Source: Caproiciproducens galactitolivorans | Lineage (GTDB): Bacteria > Bacillota > Clostridia > Oscillospirales > Acutalibacteraceae | Direction of reading: 5' to 3' | DNA length: 64,000 nucleotides | Assembly: GCF_026672255.1 (NCBI RefSeq) | Contig: NZ_JAPOHA010000003.1 | Span: 62,001 to 126,000 of the forward strand | Shown here: one piece after another, positions 1 through 9,193 of the stretch | Numbering within the stretch: the stretch's first letter is position 1 | How the letters are laid out: each line of letters begins with the position of its first letter | Notes under the pieces: model-generated | Told to the model about the DNA's origin: nothing | The model's input: only the letters and a program-made list of their open reading frames with translations | Database searches by the model: none | Program-made: the position numbers and the translations under genes

Positions 1-1
1 C

Positions 2-1819
2 ATGAAGGATGCCGCTCTGCATTCTTATGCAAAGAAAGGCCAGAAGGTTGTCGATATGAACTACGCTGCCATTGAGCGCGGCGCAACCGATTTCGTTAAG
101 GTACAGGTTCCGGAATCCTGGAAGAACTGCACCGACGACACCGTGGTTAAGAAGGCTACCGGCTCCAGACAGGATACGGTTGACTATGTCAACAACATCA
201 TGAATCCTGCCAATAAGTACAAGGGCAATGAGCTTCCTGTTTCCGCCTTTGTCAACATGGCCGACGGTACGGTTCCGGCCGGTTCCGCTGCTTACGAGAA
301 GCGCGGCATCGCGATCGACGTTCCGGAGTGGATTCCGGAGAACTGCATCCAGTGTAACTTCTGCTCCTATGTCTGCCCGCACGCGGTTATCCGTCCTGTC
401 GCAATGACACAGGCCGAAGCCGACGCGGCGCCGAAGAGCCAGAAATTCAAGGACATGACCGGTATGCCCGGCATGAAGTTCGCCATGACCGTTTCCACCT
501 TCGACTGCACGGGCTGCGGCTCCTGCGCCGTAGTCTGCCCGGGCACAAAGGGCAACAAGGCGCTCGTTATGAAGCCGATCGATTCCCAGGCTGCAAGCCA
601 GGAGGGCTTCGATTACGGCCTTACCGTTAACGAGAAACCGGAAGTTGCGGAGAAGTTCAAGGAAACCAGCGTAAAGGGCAGCCAGTTCAAACAGCCGCTG
701 CTCGAGTTCTCCGGCGCCTGCGCGGGCTGCGGTGAAACTCCTTATGCAAAGCTGATCACACAGCTCTTCGGCGACAGAATGTATATCGCCAACGCGACGG
801 GCTGCTCCTCCATCTGGGGCGCTTCCGCACCGGCAACGCCTTACACCGTTAACAAGAAGGGATTTGGCCCCGCATGGAACAACTCCCTGTTTGAAGATAA
901 CGCAGAGTTCGGCTACGGCATGACGCTCGCCCAGAACGCAATCCGCAGCAGACTGGCGGAATATGTTGAGAAGATCGAAGCTTCCGACAATGCTTCCGCT
1001 TCCCTGAAGGACGCCTGCAAGAACTACCTTGCAACCGCACAGGACAGCAGCGCAAACCGTCCGGCTACCGACGCGCTGATTGCACAGCTCGAAGAAGCGG
1101 CAAAGGGCAGCGACGAGGTTGCCGACCTTGCGAAGAAGACCTTAAAGGATAAGGACTACCTCGCCAAGAAATCCATGTGGATCTTCGGCGGCGACGGCTG
1201 GGCTTACGATATCGGCTTCGGCGGCGTTGACCATGTTCTTGCTTCCGGCGAGAACGTCAATATCTTCGTCTTCGATACCGAAGTTTACTCCAACACAGGC
1301 GGGCAGGCTTCCAAGTCCACCCCGATCGGTTCCGTTGCACAGTTTGCCGCGACCGGTAAGGCGACAAAGAAGAAGGATCTTCCTGCAATTGCAATGAGCT
1401 ATGGCTACGTTTATGTTGCTCATATTGCTATGGGCGCGGACTACAACCAGTGCATCAAGGCGATTACGGAGGCCGAAAGCTACAACGGCCCGTCCCTCAT
1501 CATTGCTTACGCACCGTGCATCAACCACGGCATTAAGGGCGGCATGAGCATTGCTCAGCTCGAGGAGAAGAAGGCGGTTGAGGCCGGTTACTGGAGCAAC
1601 TTCCGTTACGATCCCCGTCTTGCGGAGCAGGGCAAGAATCCGTTCCACCTCGACAGCAAGGCTCCGACAGCCAGCTATCGTGACTTTATCATGGGTGAGG
1701 TTCGTTACAACTCCCTTACCCGCGCATTCCCGGAGCGCGCGGAGACTCTGTTCCAGAAGGCCGAAAAGATTGCGGCCGAGAACTACGAGCGTCTCGCAAA
1801 GCTCTCCAATATGGACTAA
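2..1819 (+). CDS. nifJ: Pyruvate:ferredoxin (flavodoxin) oxidoreductase, 3' part only
   Basis: This is the C-terminal half of pyruvate:ferredoxin oxidoreductase, which converts pyruvate and CoA to acetyl-CoA and CO2 and reduces ferredoxin, the central step of anaerobic pyruvate breakdown. The frame is open to the left edge; the full enzyme is about 1170 residues, so roughly 565 are missing and the first ATG at base 2 is internal. Visible are a two-cluster ferredoxin domain (CIQCNFCSYVCP near residue 114 and CTGCGSCAVVCP near residue 168), then the thiamine-diphosphate domain with GACAGCGETPY near residue 238 and the cofactor motif GGDGWAYDIGFGG near residue 395. The codon choice is strongly biased, as in highly expressed genes. 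A strong terminator follows directly, so this is the end of its transcript. Confidence 0.96.
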   Translation: MKDAALHSYAKKGQKVVDMNYAAIERGATDFVKVQVPESWKNCTDDTVVKKATGSRQDTVDYVNNIMNPANKYKGNELPVSAFVNMADGTVPAGSAAYEKRGIAIDVPEWIPENCIQCNFCSYVCPHAVIRPVAMTQAEADAAPKSQKFKDMTGMPGMKFAMTVSTFDCTGCGSCAVVCPGTKGNKALVMKPIDSQAASQEGFDYGLTVNEKPEVAEKFKETSVKGSQFKQPLLEFSGACAGCGETPYAKLITQLFGDRMYIANATGCSSIWGASAPATPYTVNKKGFGPAWNNSLFEDNAEFGYGMTLAQNAIRSRLAEYVEKIEASDNASASLKDACKNYLATAQDSSANRPATDALIAQLEEAAKGSDEVADLAKKTLKDKDYLAKKSMWIFGGDGWAYDIGFGGVDHVLASGENVNIFVFDTEVYSNTGGQASKSTPIGSVAQFAATGKATKKKDLPAIAMSYGYVYVAHIAMGADYNQCIKAITEAESYNGPSLIIAYAPCINHGIKGGMSIAQLEEKKAVEAGYWSNFRYDPRLAEQGKNPFHLDSKAPTASYRDFIMGEVRYNSLTRAFPERAETLFQKAEKIAAENYERLAKLSNMD

Positions 1820-1831
1820 TCTATTTACTGT

Positions 1832-1870
1832 AAAGGGCCCCGCACAATGTACAATGTGCGGGGCCCTTTT
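1832..1870 (+). terminator. Rho-independent terminator of nifJ
   Basis: A perfect 15-bp stem (AAAGGGCCCCGCACA and its complement) with a short loop is followed by a T-rich run. It begins about 12 bp after the nifJ stop codon. Confidence 0.93.
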
Positions 1871-1948
1871 GTTGTCTTAAAAAATAAGCGGAGATGATTG
1901 TAAATAGAAATTTTTTGTTTAAAAAATGCATAATATAAAATAATTGTC

Positions 1949-1977
1949 TTGATGAACTATCATTATTGTATTATATT
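1949..1977 (+). promoter_or_regulatory. Predicted sigma-A promoter for the gene at 2046
   Basis: TTGATG and TATATT are separated by 17 bp in a very AT-rich stretch, about 70 bp before the start codon. A second TATAAT at 1981 lacks a good upstream box. The surrounding AT-richness makes chance matches likely. Confidence 0.4.
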
Positions 1978-2045
1978 TACTATAATAGAATATAAAGGGA
2001 GTTTACACTTCTTACCACAAAATAGCAATATCAAGGAGTGCTGTT

Positions 2046-2687
2046 ATGAAAAAGAAAATCGGTTTCGGCATTTTCTTTATAGCCGTTTTACTGTTTGCCG
2101 GAATCATTGGTTTCCATAATTATTCTGCAAACAATGAAATCAACAGCAATGATGAGGGGCTCATTCATCTTGAAAACTATCAAAAAGATACAAGAGAAAG
2201 ATTTATTGCAGGTCTCGCGCTGCAAAAGAAATTAATCTATGAACAGGCTGACGCTTTGGAGAAAGAAGAAACAGCAAGCATGGGGTCGCAGTCCCCTGAC
2301 CGGGAAATCCGCTATAAAACGATTGATAAACTGGCAGGCTCCATAAAAGGCAGCGGCTATAGCCAAGAGGTTTACATCAAAACCGAAGTGAAATATGTGT
2401 GGGACACGGCAAAAAATGAATTGGTAAGCATAGAATCGTTTGCTCTGCCGGTTACCTATCTGCCCGGTGTATCCGCTTCGGCGGTAACCCTGAACGGCTC
2501 AGCTTTTAATATAGAAAAGGGATCAACCTCGCGAAGAATGAGCCAAACCGCTACTTTTGCCATCGTTGAAAAAGAGAATATTCCGGTGGGTGATGATATC
2601 GTATCCATTCGAAAAGCGGCTGGAGGATATGAGATTTCCACTCGCGCGAAAACATATGCAATCCATATTACAGCATCTGATTTATGA
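2046..2687 (+). CDS. Membrane-anchored extracytoplasmic protein of unknown function
   Basis: I do not recognise this 213-residue protein. It starts with a lysine-rich segment and one hydrophobic helix (about residues 5-23), which reads as an uncleaved anchor or signal peptide without a lipobox cysteine, so the rest should be outside the membrane. The exported part is hydrophilic, with a charged helical region (about 45-85) and then a beta-rich part that includes a KTEVKYVWD segment near residue 116. The start is supported by AAGGAG six bases upstream. It stands alone between terminators. Its neighbours give no functional hint. Confidence 0.75.
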   Translation: MKKKIGFGIFFIAVLLFAGIIGFHNYSANNEINSNDEGLIHLENYQKDTRERFIAGLALQKKLIYEQADALEKEETASMGSQSPDREIRYKTIDKLAGSIKGSGYSQEVYIKTEVKYVWDTAKNELVSIESFALPVTYLPGVSASAVTLNGSAFNIEKGSTSRRMSQTATFAIVEKENIPVGDDIVSIRKAAGGYEISTRAKTYAIHITASDL

Positions 2688-2696
2688 TAAAAGGAA

Positions 2697-2736
2697 AGAG
2701 CGGTTTCTCCTTATTTCGTAAGGCGGAAACCGCTCT
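2697..2736 (+). terminator. Terminator-like hairpin after the gene at 2046
   Basis: An 11-bp stem (AGAGCGGTTTC with its complement GAAACCGCTCT) closes an 18-base loop that can pair further. The T-run after it is weak, so efficiency is uncertain. Confidence 0.6.
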
Positions 2737-2795
2737 TCTGCGCTGTATGCAGAATTTTTGTTTCAAGAATTGGTGATAATTTAATAGAAGTCTGA

Positions 2796-2842
2796 TCACA
2801 ATTTATTGACACATTTGAATTAAATGATACAATATATAGTAT
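2796..2842 (+). promoter_or_regulatory. Tandem NrdR-box-like operators over the nrdJ promoter
   Basis: Two 16-bp palindromic sites lie exactly 31 bp apart (about three helical turns). The downstream one, ATACAATATATAGTAT at 2827-2842, matches the ten-base NrdR core CWATATATWG. The upstream one, TCACAATTTATTGACA at 2796-2811, has one core mismatch. The upstream site covers the -35 box and the downstream site covers the -10 box. Paired sites with this spacing in front of ribonucleotide reductase genes are the known arrangement for the repressor NrdR. The nrdR gene is not in this window. Confidence 0.68.
2806..2833 (+). promoter_or_regulatory. Predicted sigma-A promoter of nrdJ
   Basis: A consensus TTGACA is followed after 16 bp by TACAAT. 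The predicted transcript has only about 25 untranslated bases before the AGGAGG ribosome binding site, too short for a riboswitch. Confidence 0.65.
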
Positions 2843-2865
2843 ATCAATAGACAGGAGGAGAATCG

Positions 2866-5097
2866 ATGACCATTTCTCAGAATGCGTTAACCGTTCTTGA
2901 AAGAAGATATTTTATAAAAGATGAAAAGGGAAAAGCCACGGAGACGCCGGAGGATTTGTTCCACCGCGTAGCGAACGCGATTGCGGAGTCGGACAGGAAA
3001 TACGACTTCGGCGCACCGGTGGAGAAAACCGCCGAAACTTTTTTCAATATGATGACCCGGCTGGAGTTTTTGCCGAACTCGCCCACGCTGATGAACGCGG
3101 GCCGCCCGCTTGGGCAGCTTTCGGCCTGTTTTGTGCTGCCGGTGGAAGACAGCATGGAGGACATTTTCGAGGCGATCAAACAGGCCGCGCTCATTCATAA
3201 ATCCGGCGGGGGAACCGGCTTTTCCTTTTCCCGCCTCCGTCCGCAGGGCAGCACGGTGAATTCCACCGGCGGCGTCGCTTCCGGCCCGATCAGCTTTATG
3301 AAGGTGTTCAATATGGCGACGGAAGCCGTTAAGCAGGGCGGTACGCGCCGCGGGGCGAATATGGGCATCCTGCGCATCGACCATCCGGATATTCTCGACT
3401 TCATCGACTGCAAGGCCAATAACAATGAAATCAACAACTTCAATATTTCCGTGGGTCTGACGGAAGTTTTTATGAACGCGGCGGAAAAGAACACGGATTA
3501 TGAGCTTATCGACCCGCACACGAAAAAGCCGGTGAAAAAGCTGAACGCCCGCATGGTTTTTGACCGCATTGTGGACGCCGCGTGGCGCAACGGCGAGCCC
3601 GGCATCATTTTCCTCGACCGGCTGAACCGCGACAATATCGTACCCTCGCAGGGAGAGATTGAGTCGACCAATCCCTGCGGGGAACAGCCGCTTCTGCCGT
3701 TTGAATCCTGCAATCTCGGTTCCGTCAACCTTGCCCAAATGCTGAAGGAACAGGACGGGAAACAGCAGTTTGACTGGGATAAGCTGGCCGTAACCGTTCA
3801 AAACGCCGTCCATTTTCTGGACAACGTCATTGACGCGAACAAGTACCCGCTTGAAAAAATCGATCAGGTAACCAAGCAGACGCGCAAAATCGGTCTGGGC
3901 GTCATGGGCTGGGCCGACAGCCTTCTGCGGATGGGAATCCCGTATAACTCCGACGAAGCGATCGCGCTCGGGGAAAAGGTTATGCGGTTTATTACGAAAT
4001 GCGGCCGGGAGGAAAGCGCGAAGCTCGCCGAGAAACGCGGAGCGTTCCCCCTGTTTGCGGAAAGTATCCTGCCGAAAGATCAGCCGCAGCGCAACGGCAC
4101 GATTACGACCATCGCGCCGACCGGAACCCTTTCCATCATCGCCGACTGTTCCAGCGGCGTGGAGCCGGTCTTCGGTTATGTTTATATCCGCAATATCATG
4201 GACGGCACGGAGATGCTCGAGGTAAATCCGATTTTAAAGGCGGAGCTTTTAAAGCGCGGCCTTTACTCCGACGGCCTGATGAAGCGCATCGCGAAAGAGG
4301 GCACGATTGCCCATATGAAAGAGCTGCCGGAAGATCTGCGCCGCGTGTTCGTTTCGGCGCACGATATCAGCCCGGAATACCATATCCGCATGCAGGCGGC
4401 GTTCCAGAAAGGTACGGACAACGCGGTTTCTAAAACCGTGAATTTCCCCAAAGACGCCGCGCGCGAGGATGTGGCGCGGGTCTACTCGCTTGCGTTCCGG
4501 CTGGTCTGCAAGGGCGTGACCATTTACCGCGACGGCAGCCGCGCGGAGCAGGTGCTGAATATCGGGAAGGTTATAAAAGAAGGGCAGCCGGAAGAGGGCA
4601 GGATTGTCCCGCGCCCCCGCCCCGATACGGTAACGGGGATTACCGAACGGGTAAAAATCGGCTGCGGCAACCTGTATATTACGGTGAATTATGATGATCA
4701 GGGAATCTGCGAGGTGTTCACCAACACCGGAAAGGCCGGCGGATGCCCGTCACAGTCCGAAGCGACCGCCCGGCTGGCTTCTATCGCCCTGCGCAGCGGG
4801 ATGGACGTACAGAGCATTATCGGGCAGCTAAAGGGCATCCGCTGTCCGTCAACCATCCGGCAGCCCGGGCTGAAATGCACCTCCTGCCCGGACGCGATTG
4901 CAAAGACCATCGAGCGCGTTTACCGCCAGCAGGCCGAACTCGGCAAATGGCCCGCGCTTCCCAATGGAACGCCCGAAAAGAAACCGGCGGAGGACGTGCC
5001 CGGGAAAATGCGCTTCTGCCCCGAATGCGGCGCGCCGCTGGAACATGAGGGCGGCTGCGTCATGTGCCGCCAATGCGGATATTCCCGCTGCGGCTGA
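2866..5097 (+). CDS. nrdJ: Adenosylcobalamin-dependent ribonucleotide reductase (class II)
   Basis: This enzyme reduces ribonucleotides to deoxyribonucleotides for DNA synthesis, using adenosylcobalamin to generate the active-site thiyl radical and needing neither oxygen nor a separate activase. The 743-residue length fits the family. Visible are the ATP-cone-less N-terminus, the conserved cysteine in LSACFVLP near residue 86, the catalytic NPCGEQPL loop near 268 followed by ESCNLGSVNL, and PTGTLS near 420. The C-terminal tail has CTSCPDA and a zinc-ribbon-like CPEC/CRQCGYSRCG end that would carry the redox-shuttle cysteines. The start follows AGGAGG. Two NrdR-like boxes cover its promoter. 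It ends directly against cobO, whose product makes its cofactor. Confidence 0.96.
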   Translation: MTISQNALTVLERRYFIKDEKGKATETPEDLFHRVANAIAESDRKYDFGAPVEKTAETFFNMMTRLEFLPNSPTLMNAGRPLGQLSACFVLPVEDSMEDIFEAIKQAALIHKSGGGTGFSFSRLRPQGSTVNSTGGVASGPISFMKVFNMATEAVKQGGTRRGANMGILRIDHPDILDFIDCKANNNEINNFNISVGLTEVFMNAAEKNTDYELIDPHTKKPVKKLNARMVFDRIVDAAWRNGEPGIIFLDRLNRDNIVPSQGEIESTNPCGEQPLLPFESCNLGSVNLAQMLKEQDGKQQFDWDKLAVTVQNAVHFLDNVIDANKYPLEKIDQVTKQTRKIGLGVMGWADSLLRMGIPYNSDEAIALGEKVMRFITKCGREESAKLAEKRGAFPLFAESILPKDQPQRNGTITTIAPTGTLSIIADCSSGVEPVFGYVYIRNIMDGTEMLEVNPILKAELLKRGLYSDGLMKRIAKEGTIAHMKELPEDLRRVFVSAHDISPEYHIRMQAAFQKGTDNAVSKTVNFPKDAAREDVARVYSLAFRLVCKGVTIYRDGSRAEQVLNIGKVIKEGQPEEGRIVPRPRPDTVTGITERVKIGCGNLYITVNYDDQGICEVFTNTGKAGGCPSQSEATARLASIALRSGMDVQSIIGQLKGIRCPSTIRQPGLKCTSCPDAIAKTIERVYRQQAELGKWPALPNGTPEKKPAEDVPGKMRFCPECGAPLEHEGGCVMCRQCGYSRCG

Positions 5098-5622
5098 TCA
5101 GAACTCGATTCCCCGCCGCGCGGGGATGCCGCGGTCGTAAGGATGTTTTATTTTTCGGATTTCCGATACATAGTCGGCGAGCTCCAGAACCTCCGGTTTT
5201 GGGTCGCGCCCGGTAAGGACAAGCTCCAGATTCTGGGGCTTGTTTTTTATCAGGTCGACCAGCATCCTGTTGTCGAGCAGATTGCAGTTGACGGCCCCGA
5301 ATACCTCGTCGAGAATTAAAACGTCGCATTCGCCTCCGTTGACGGCGGAAACCGCGCGGCAGAACTGTTCCCCGCACAGCACGGCGGTTTCTTCCAGCTC
5401 CCGCTTGGTCATTTGGAATGTGAATTTGATGTTCTCCGGGGCGGGCAGCACGCGGAAATTTTTCAGTTCCCGAAGCACGTTCCGTTCGCCGGAGGTGTTT
5501 CCTTTTAAAAACTGAACCATCAAAACCCGCTTCCCGCTGCCGCAGGCGCGGATGCCAAGGCCGATCGCCGCGGTGGTTTTTCCCTTGCCGTCACCGCAGT
5601 AAACATGAGTGAGTCCATTCAT
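5098..5622 (-). CDS. cobO: Corrinoid (cob(I)alamin) adenosyltransferase, CobO/BtuR type
   Basis: The product transfers the adenosyl group of ATP to cob(I)alamin, making adenosylcobalamin. The 174-residue protein opens with the P-loop GDGKGKTTA at residues 10-18 and carries the family segment LILDEVFGAVN near residue 103 and LTGRDPKPEV near 136, which identify the CobA/CobO/BtuR family. It is convergent with nrdJ and the two stop codons abut in the hexamer TGATCA with no intergenic base. The pairing makes sense because its product is the NrdJ cofactor. There is no cobalamin-synthesis cluster nearby. The start follows GGAGGGAACA upstream of ATG. Confidence 0.93.
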   Translation of the reverse strand: MNGLTHVYCGDGKGKTTAAIGLGIRACGSGKRVLMVQFLKGNTSGERNVLRELKNFRVLPAPENIKFTFQMTKRELEETAVLCGEQFCRAVSAVNGGECDVLILDEVFGAVNCNLLDNRMLVDLIKNKPQNLELVLTGRDPKPEVLELADYVSEIRKIKHPYDRGIPARRGIEF

Positions 5623-5888
5623 ATTGTTCCCTCCATTTTATACTGTTTTCGGATAAAAAGGCATTTGACGCACAGCGTCTTTCGCCGTTCCCCCGTGCTG
5701 TGTGCGGCTATTTAAAAGGAATTTGTATCCTTTTTTTGTTCCGTTCATAATTTGGACAAACCGGCTTTACATATTCTTTGAAAAATCATCATAAAAATAT
5801 AAACTAATTATCACATCGTTTTCACATTACACAGGCATAATAATAATCACAGAAAGCAAATCAATACCGTCTGAGAGGAGTCGATACA

Positions 5889-7262
5889 ATGTACCATCCA
5901 TTTAAAGATAACGACCAAAGCCATCAAAACACAGCGAATACGGACTGCAAAAATCCAGATCAGACCCAGTGGCAGGGGAATTATTACCATTACAGCAAAC
6001 CGCAGGAGCCAACCTCCTACAGCTGGCAGCAGCCTCCCGCACCGAAGCCGCCTGTTTATCAGGAACATAAGGTGAAAAAGACCGGCGGCAAAAAAATCTT
6101 TGTAAAAGTCGTCGCGGCGGTTCTTTGCTGCATGGTGATTTCAGCCGGTTCCATTGCAGGGTTCACGGCGCTGGTCAATAACGGTTACATCAAGCTTGGA
6201 ACAAACGGGTCTTCCACAGACACGCCGGCGTTTACCATAAACAAAGTCGTCGGGAGTCCTTCGAATACGGCCGCTGCCGGCGAATTAACCAAACAGCAGA
6301 TCGCGGAGAAGGTCGTCCCCTCCGTCGTCTGCATACAGAACTACCAGATCATCCAGAACACCCGCTACACAATGGGCGGACTCACCGGGGACGGCACCGC
6401 GAAGGGCGATGACAGCGCGGTAAATCCAACCAGCGAAGGTTCCGGAATTATCGCGACGGGCGATGGGTATATCATTACAAATGCACACGTTGTAGACGGC
6501 GCGTCCTCGCTGAAAGTGATTTTATCAAACGGCACGAAGTATCAGGCGAAGCTGATCGGCAGCGACAGCGTAACCGACCTTGCCGTAATCAAAATAGACG
6601 CCAAGGGTCTTACCCCGGCGGAATTCGGGTCTTCGGACCAGCTGAAGGTTGCGGATACCGTGATGGCAATCGGCAATCCCGGCGGCATGGAGTTCAATTC
6701 CAGCGTAACTGTAGGGTATGTTTCGGCGCTGAACCGTGAAATTACGAATTCCGAAACCGGTTATGCCATGAAATGCATCCAGACCGACGCGGCAATCAAT
6801 CCGGGCAACTCCGGCGGCGCGCTGGTCAACATGTACGGGCAGGTCATCGGCATCAACTCGTCCAAAATCGTGGCGAGCGGCTACGAGGGACTGGGATTTG
6901 CCATTCCGATCAATGTGGCGCAGCCCATTATCAGTGATCTGAAGCAGTACGGATACGTGAAGGACCGTGCGGTTCTGGGTATCTCCGGCCAGTTCATTGA
7001 TTCCATGACCTCGCGGTTCTACAATCTGCCTGTGGGTTTGTATGTCAGCTCGGTAACCAGCCCGAACGTTACATCCGCGGGAATTAAAAAGGGCGACGTG
7101 ATCACACAGATCGACGGCAAGGCCGTAACCAGCCAGAATGTGATAACCAGCGTGATTACCGCCAAGAAACCGGGGGATACCGTTACGCTGAATGTAACAA
7201 GTTCCCTTTCGGGGCAAAGCTTTACCGCCAAAGTGAAGCTGTCCCAGTCAACCGGTAAATAA
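5889..7262 (+). CDS. htrA: HtrA/DegP-family membrane-anchored serine protease with PDZ domain
   Basis: This is a surface quality-control protease that degrades or refolds damaged exported proteins. The 457-residue protein has a cytoplasmic tail rich in Pro, Gln and Tyr (about 1-65), one transmembrane helix (about 70-95), a trypsin-like domain (about 140-345) and one PDZ domain (about 360-450). The catalytic triad is visible as His in NAHVVD (near 199), Asp in DLAVIKI (near 230) and Ser in GNSGGAL (near 307). The start follows GAGAGGAG. It is a single-gene unit ending at a strong bidirectional terminator. Family members often respond to envelope stress, but I saw no clear stress-regulator site upstream. 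Confidence 0.94.
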   Translation: MYHPFKDNDQSHQNTANTDCKNPDQTQWQGNYYHYSKPQEPTSYSWQQPPAPKPPVYQEHKVKKTGGKKIFVKVVAAVLCCMVISAGSIAGFTALVNNGYIKLGTNGSSTDTPAFTINKVVGSPSNTAAAGELTKQQIAEKVVPSVVCIQNYQIIQNTRYTMGGLTGDGTAKGDDSAVNPTSEGSGIIATGDGYIITNAHVVDGASSLKVILSNGTKYQAKLIGSDSVTDLAVIKIDAKGLTPAEFGSSDQLKVADTVMAIGNPGGMEFNSSVTVGYVSALNREITNSETGYAMKCIQTDAAINPGNSGGALVNMYGQVIGINSSKIVASGYEGLGFAIPINVAQPIISDLKQYGYVKDRAVLGISGQFIDSMTSRFYNLPVGLYVSSVTSPNVTSAGIKKGDVITQIDGKAVTSQNVITSVITAKKPGDTVTLNVTSSLSGQSFTAKVKLSQSTGK

Positions 7263-7302
7263 GCTTACGACAAACTTTTTCATAAATTCTCCCTTCTTTT
7301 GT

Positions 7303-7337
7303 AAAAGCAGCGGAACCAACCGGTTCCGCTGCTTTTA
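7303..7337. terminator. Bidirectional terminator between htrA and the serine hydrolase gene
   Basis: The stem AAAAGCAGCGGAACC pairs perfectly with GGTTCCGCTGCTTTT around a four-base loop. A- and T-rich flanks on both sides let it serve htrA and the leftward operon. Confidence 0.92.
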
Positions 7338-7372
7338 TCGTATGCAAAACAACCGGCGATGCCGGGGAATCT

Positions 7373-9175
7373 CTATTCGCCGTAAACGGTGCCCTTCGCC
7401 CGGGGCTTCACGATGGTTTCCAGGCGCGCCGCCATGCGCTCCTGTGAAAGCGCGTCGACCAGCATTTTATCGATGGAATTCCCGCTTCCGCCGATCAGCC
7501 CGAACAGCATTTTCGTGGAAGCCTCCACGCCGGGATGCTCGAAAAAGCGAATCAGAAGCTTATCGCCGTAGAAAATGAATTTCATCACCCGCATGCAGGG
7601 TGTTTCGATAAACGAGAGGTACAGCTTTAAAACCGTGCGGCCATCCTCGTCGGTGTTCAGGCGCGCGGTTGCGCCCACGGTATAAACGTCGCCGTTCAGC
7701 GTAACGTCACAGCGGCGCGGCACGCCGTCCAGCCCGGCAGTAATGGTGTTTTCATCGCTGCCGTCGTAAAGCCTGATCCGGCAAAGGTTCGGTTCAAACG
7801 CGAAAGCGACCCGTGTGATTCCGCCGCAAAAATTGTTGGTGACGCACTGCAAAATCAGGGGCATCAGCGTGCCGTGGCTATTTTCCAGCCGGTATTCCCT
7901 GTTGTTGATTCCCGCCGCGAGCAGGGGGATGGATTCCGCCCGCCGGGGAAGAAAGCGCAGGAAAAGCGCGGCGAACCGATTCTCTTCCTGCGGCTTCGGC
8001 GCGGTTTCGCGGACTGCGTAAAGGTTTTCCAGCCTGTTTTTCAGCGAATGCAGCGCCTTACTATTCTTCGGCAGGGGATGGCTCGCGATCTCCCGCGCGT
8101 CGTCTCCGAAATATTTCTTAATAATTTCCCCCGAATCGTCGGCAAACAGGTTCTGGCTTCCGCTGGTCATGGCAACCACCATATCATGCTGCGGCAGGAC
8201 GGTCACGTATTGCCCGAAGACGCCGTTGTACTGATACGCGCCCTTTGCGCCGAATTTCCAGATTTGATAGCCGTAGCCGATGGGCGGTTTTCCTTCCCGC
8301 GGCGGGGTCTGTATCTTGGTGGATTCTTCCACCCAGCTTTCGGGCACGAGCTGTTTTTGCCCGCCGCCAGCGTTCCAGCGCCCGTGCTGCAAATAAAGCT
8401 GGCCGAGCTTTGCCATGTCCGCAATGTGCAGATACAGTCCCCAGCCGCCCTTTTCAATGCCCAGCGGGCAGGTTTCCCAGTTCACGTTTTCGATTCCCAG
8501 CGGCTCAAACAGGCGGGGGGTCAGGTATTCCACCAGCCCGGTTCCGGTTTTTTTCCGGACGATGGCGCTGAGCATATAAGAATTCATACTGTTGTAGTTG
8601 AATTGCGTGCCCGGCTCGAAAACGCAGTCGGACAGCAGGAACGCCTTTACCCAGTCTTTTTCCACAAAAGAGCCGACTTCGTTGAATTTGATGCCGCTGG
8701 TCATATTTAAAAGATGGCGTATGGTAATGCTGTTGATGCGCGGACTGCGCAGAAGAACCCCCTTTTCGGGGAAAAGGTCGATCACCTTTTCGTCGAGCGA
8801 GAGAAGGCCTTCGCTCTGCGCAATGCCCACCGCCATTCCGGTTATGCTTTTCGAGAGGGAAAACATCATATGCGGATAGCTTGCGGTATAGGGGCGGAAG
8901 CTGCCCTGCGCAATCACTTTTCCGTGGCGCAGCAGCATCACGCTGTGGACGCGGATGCGGTCGCAGGAAGCAAGCTCCGTAAAAAGCTGCTCAATATATC
9001 CGCTGGGGATTCCTTCGTTTTCCGGCGTGGAAACAGGCAAGCCGCAGCCCCCTGTTTTCGGTTCGTTCTTTTTCTTGCTGGGGATAAACGGGTAGGGGGT
9101 AATACGCTGCATGTCGCCGCGTATGAATTTCGCGACAAGGTCGGCGGTTTTCATTTGGGACAGTATATCCATCAT
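7373..9175 (-). CDS. Beta-lactamase-fold serine hydrolase (class C/esterase family)
   Basis: This 600-residue protein belongs to the penicillin-binding-protein-like serine hydrolases. The nucleophile motif SLSK is at residues 106-109. The second motif reads Y194-N-S196, in an FNYNSMNSY context, so the classical YxN asparagine is a serine, as in several esterases of the family. The hydrolase domain spans about residues 50-370. The last 230 residues form a beta-rich region of unknown role. No signal peptide is visible, so it is probably cytosolic. Substrate cannot be told; a resistance function is not supported. It is the last gene of the iscS operon, 18 bp after the small CinA-like gene. Confidence 0.85.
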   Translation of the reverse strand: MMDILSQMKTADLVAKFIRGDMQRITPYPFIPSKKKNEPKTGGCGLPVSTPENEGIPSGYIEQLFTELASCDRIRVHSVMLLRHGKVIAQGSFRPYTASYPHMMFSLSKSITGMAVGIAQSEGLLSLDEKVIDLFPEKGVLLRSPRINSITIRHLLNMTSGIKFNEVGSFVEKDWVKAFLLSDCVFEPGTQFNYNSMNSYMLSAIVRKKTGTGLVEYLTPRLFEPLGIENVNWETCPLGIEKGGWGLYLHIADMAKLGQLYLQHGRWNAGGGQKQLVPESWVEESTKIQTPPREGKPPIGYGYQIWKFGAKGAYQYNGVFGQYVTVLPQHDMVVAMTSGSQNLFADDSGEIIKKYFGDDAREIASHPLPKNSKALHSLKNRLENLYAVRETAPKPQEENRFAALFLRFLPRRAESIPLLAAGINNREYRLENSHGTLMPLILQCVTNNFCGGITRVAFAFEPNLCRIRLYDGSDENTITAGLDGVPRRCDVTLNGDVYTVGATARLNTDEDGRTVLKLYLSFIETPCMRVMKFIFYGDKLLIRFFEHPGVEASTKMLFGLIGGSGNSIDKMLVDALSQERMAARLETIVKPRAKGTVYGE

Positions 9176-9193
9176 TGGCAGAAGCCCTCCGGG

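Noticed and set aside
2740-2865. Cobalamin riboswitch for nrdJ
   Set aside because: The leader after the predicted promoter is only about 25 bases, and no B12-box sequence was found. The same holds for cobO.
7373-9175. Beta-lactamase resistance gene
   Set aside because: The fold fits, but there is no signal peptide, the second motif lacks the asparagine, and the operon context is housekeeping.
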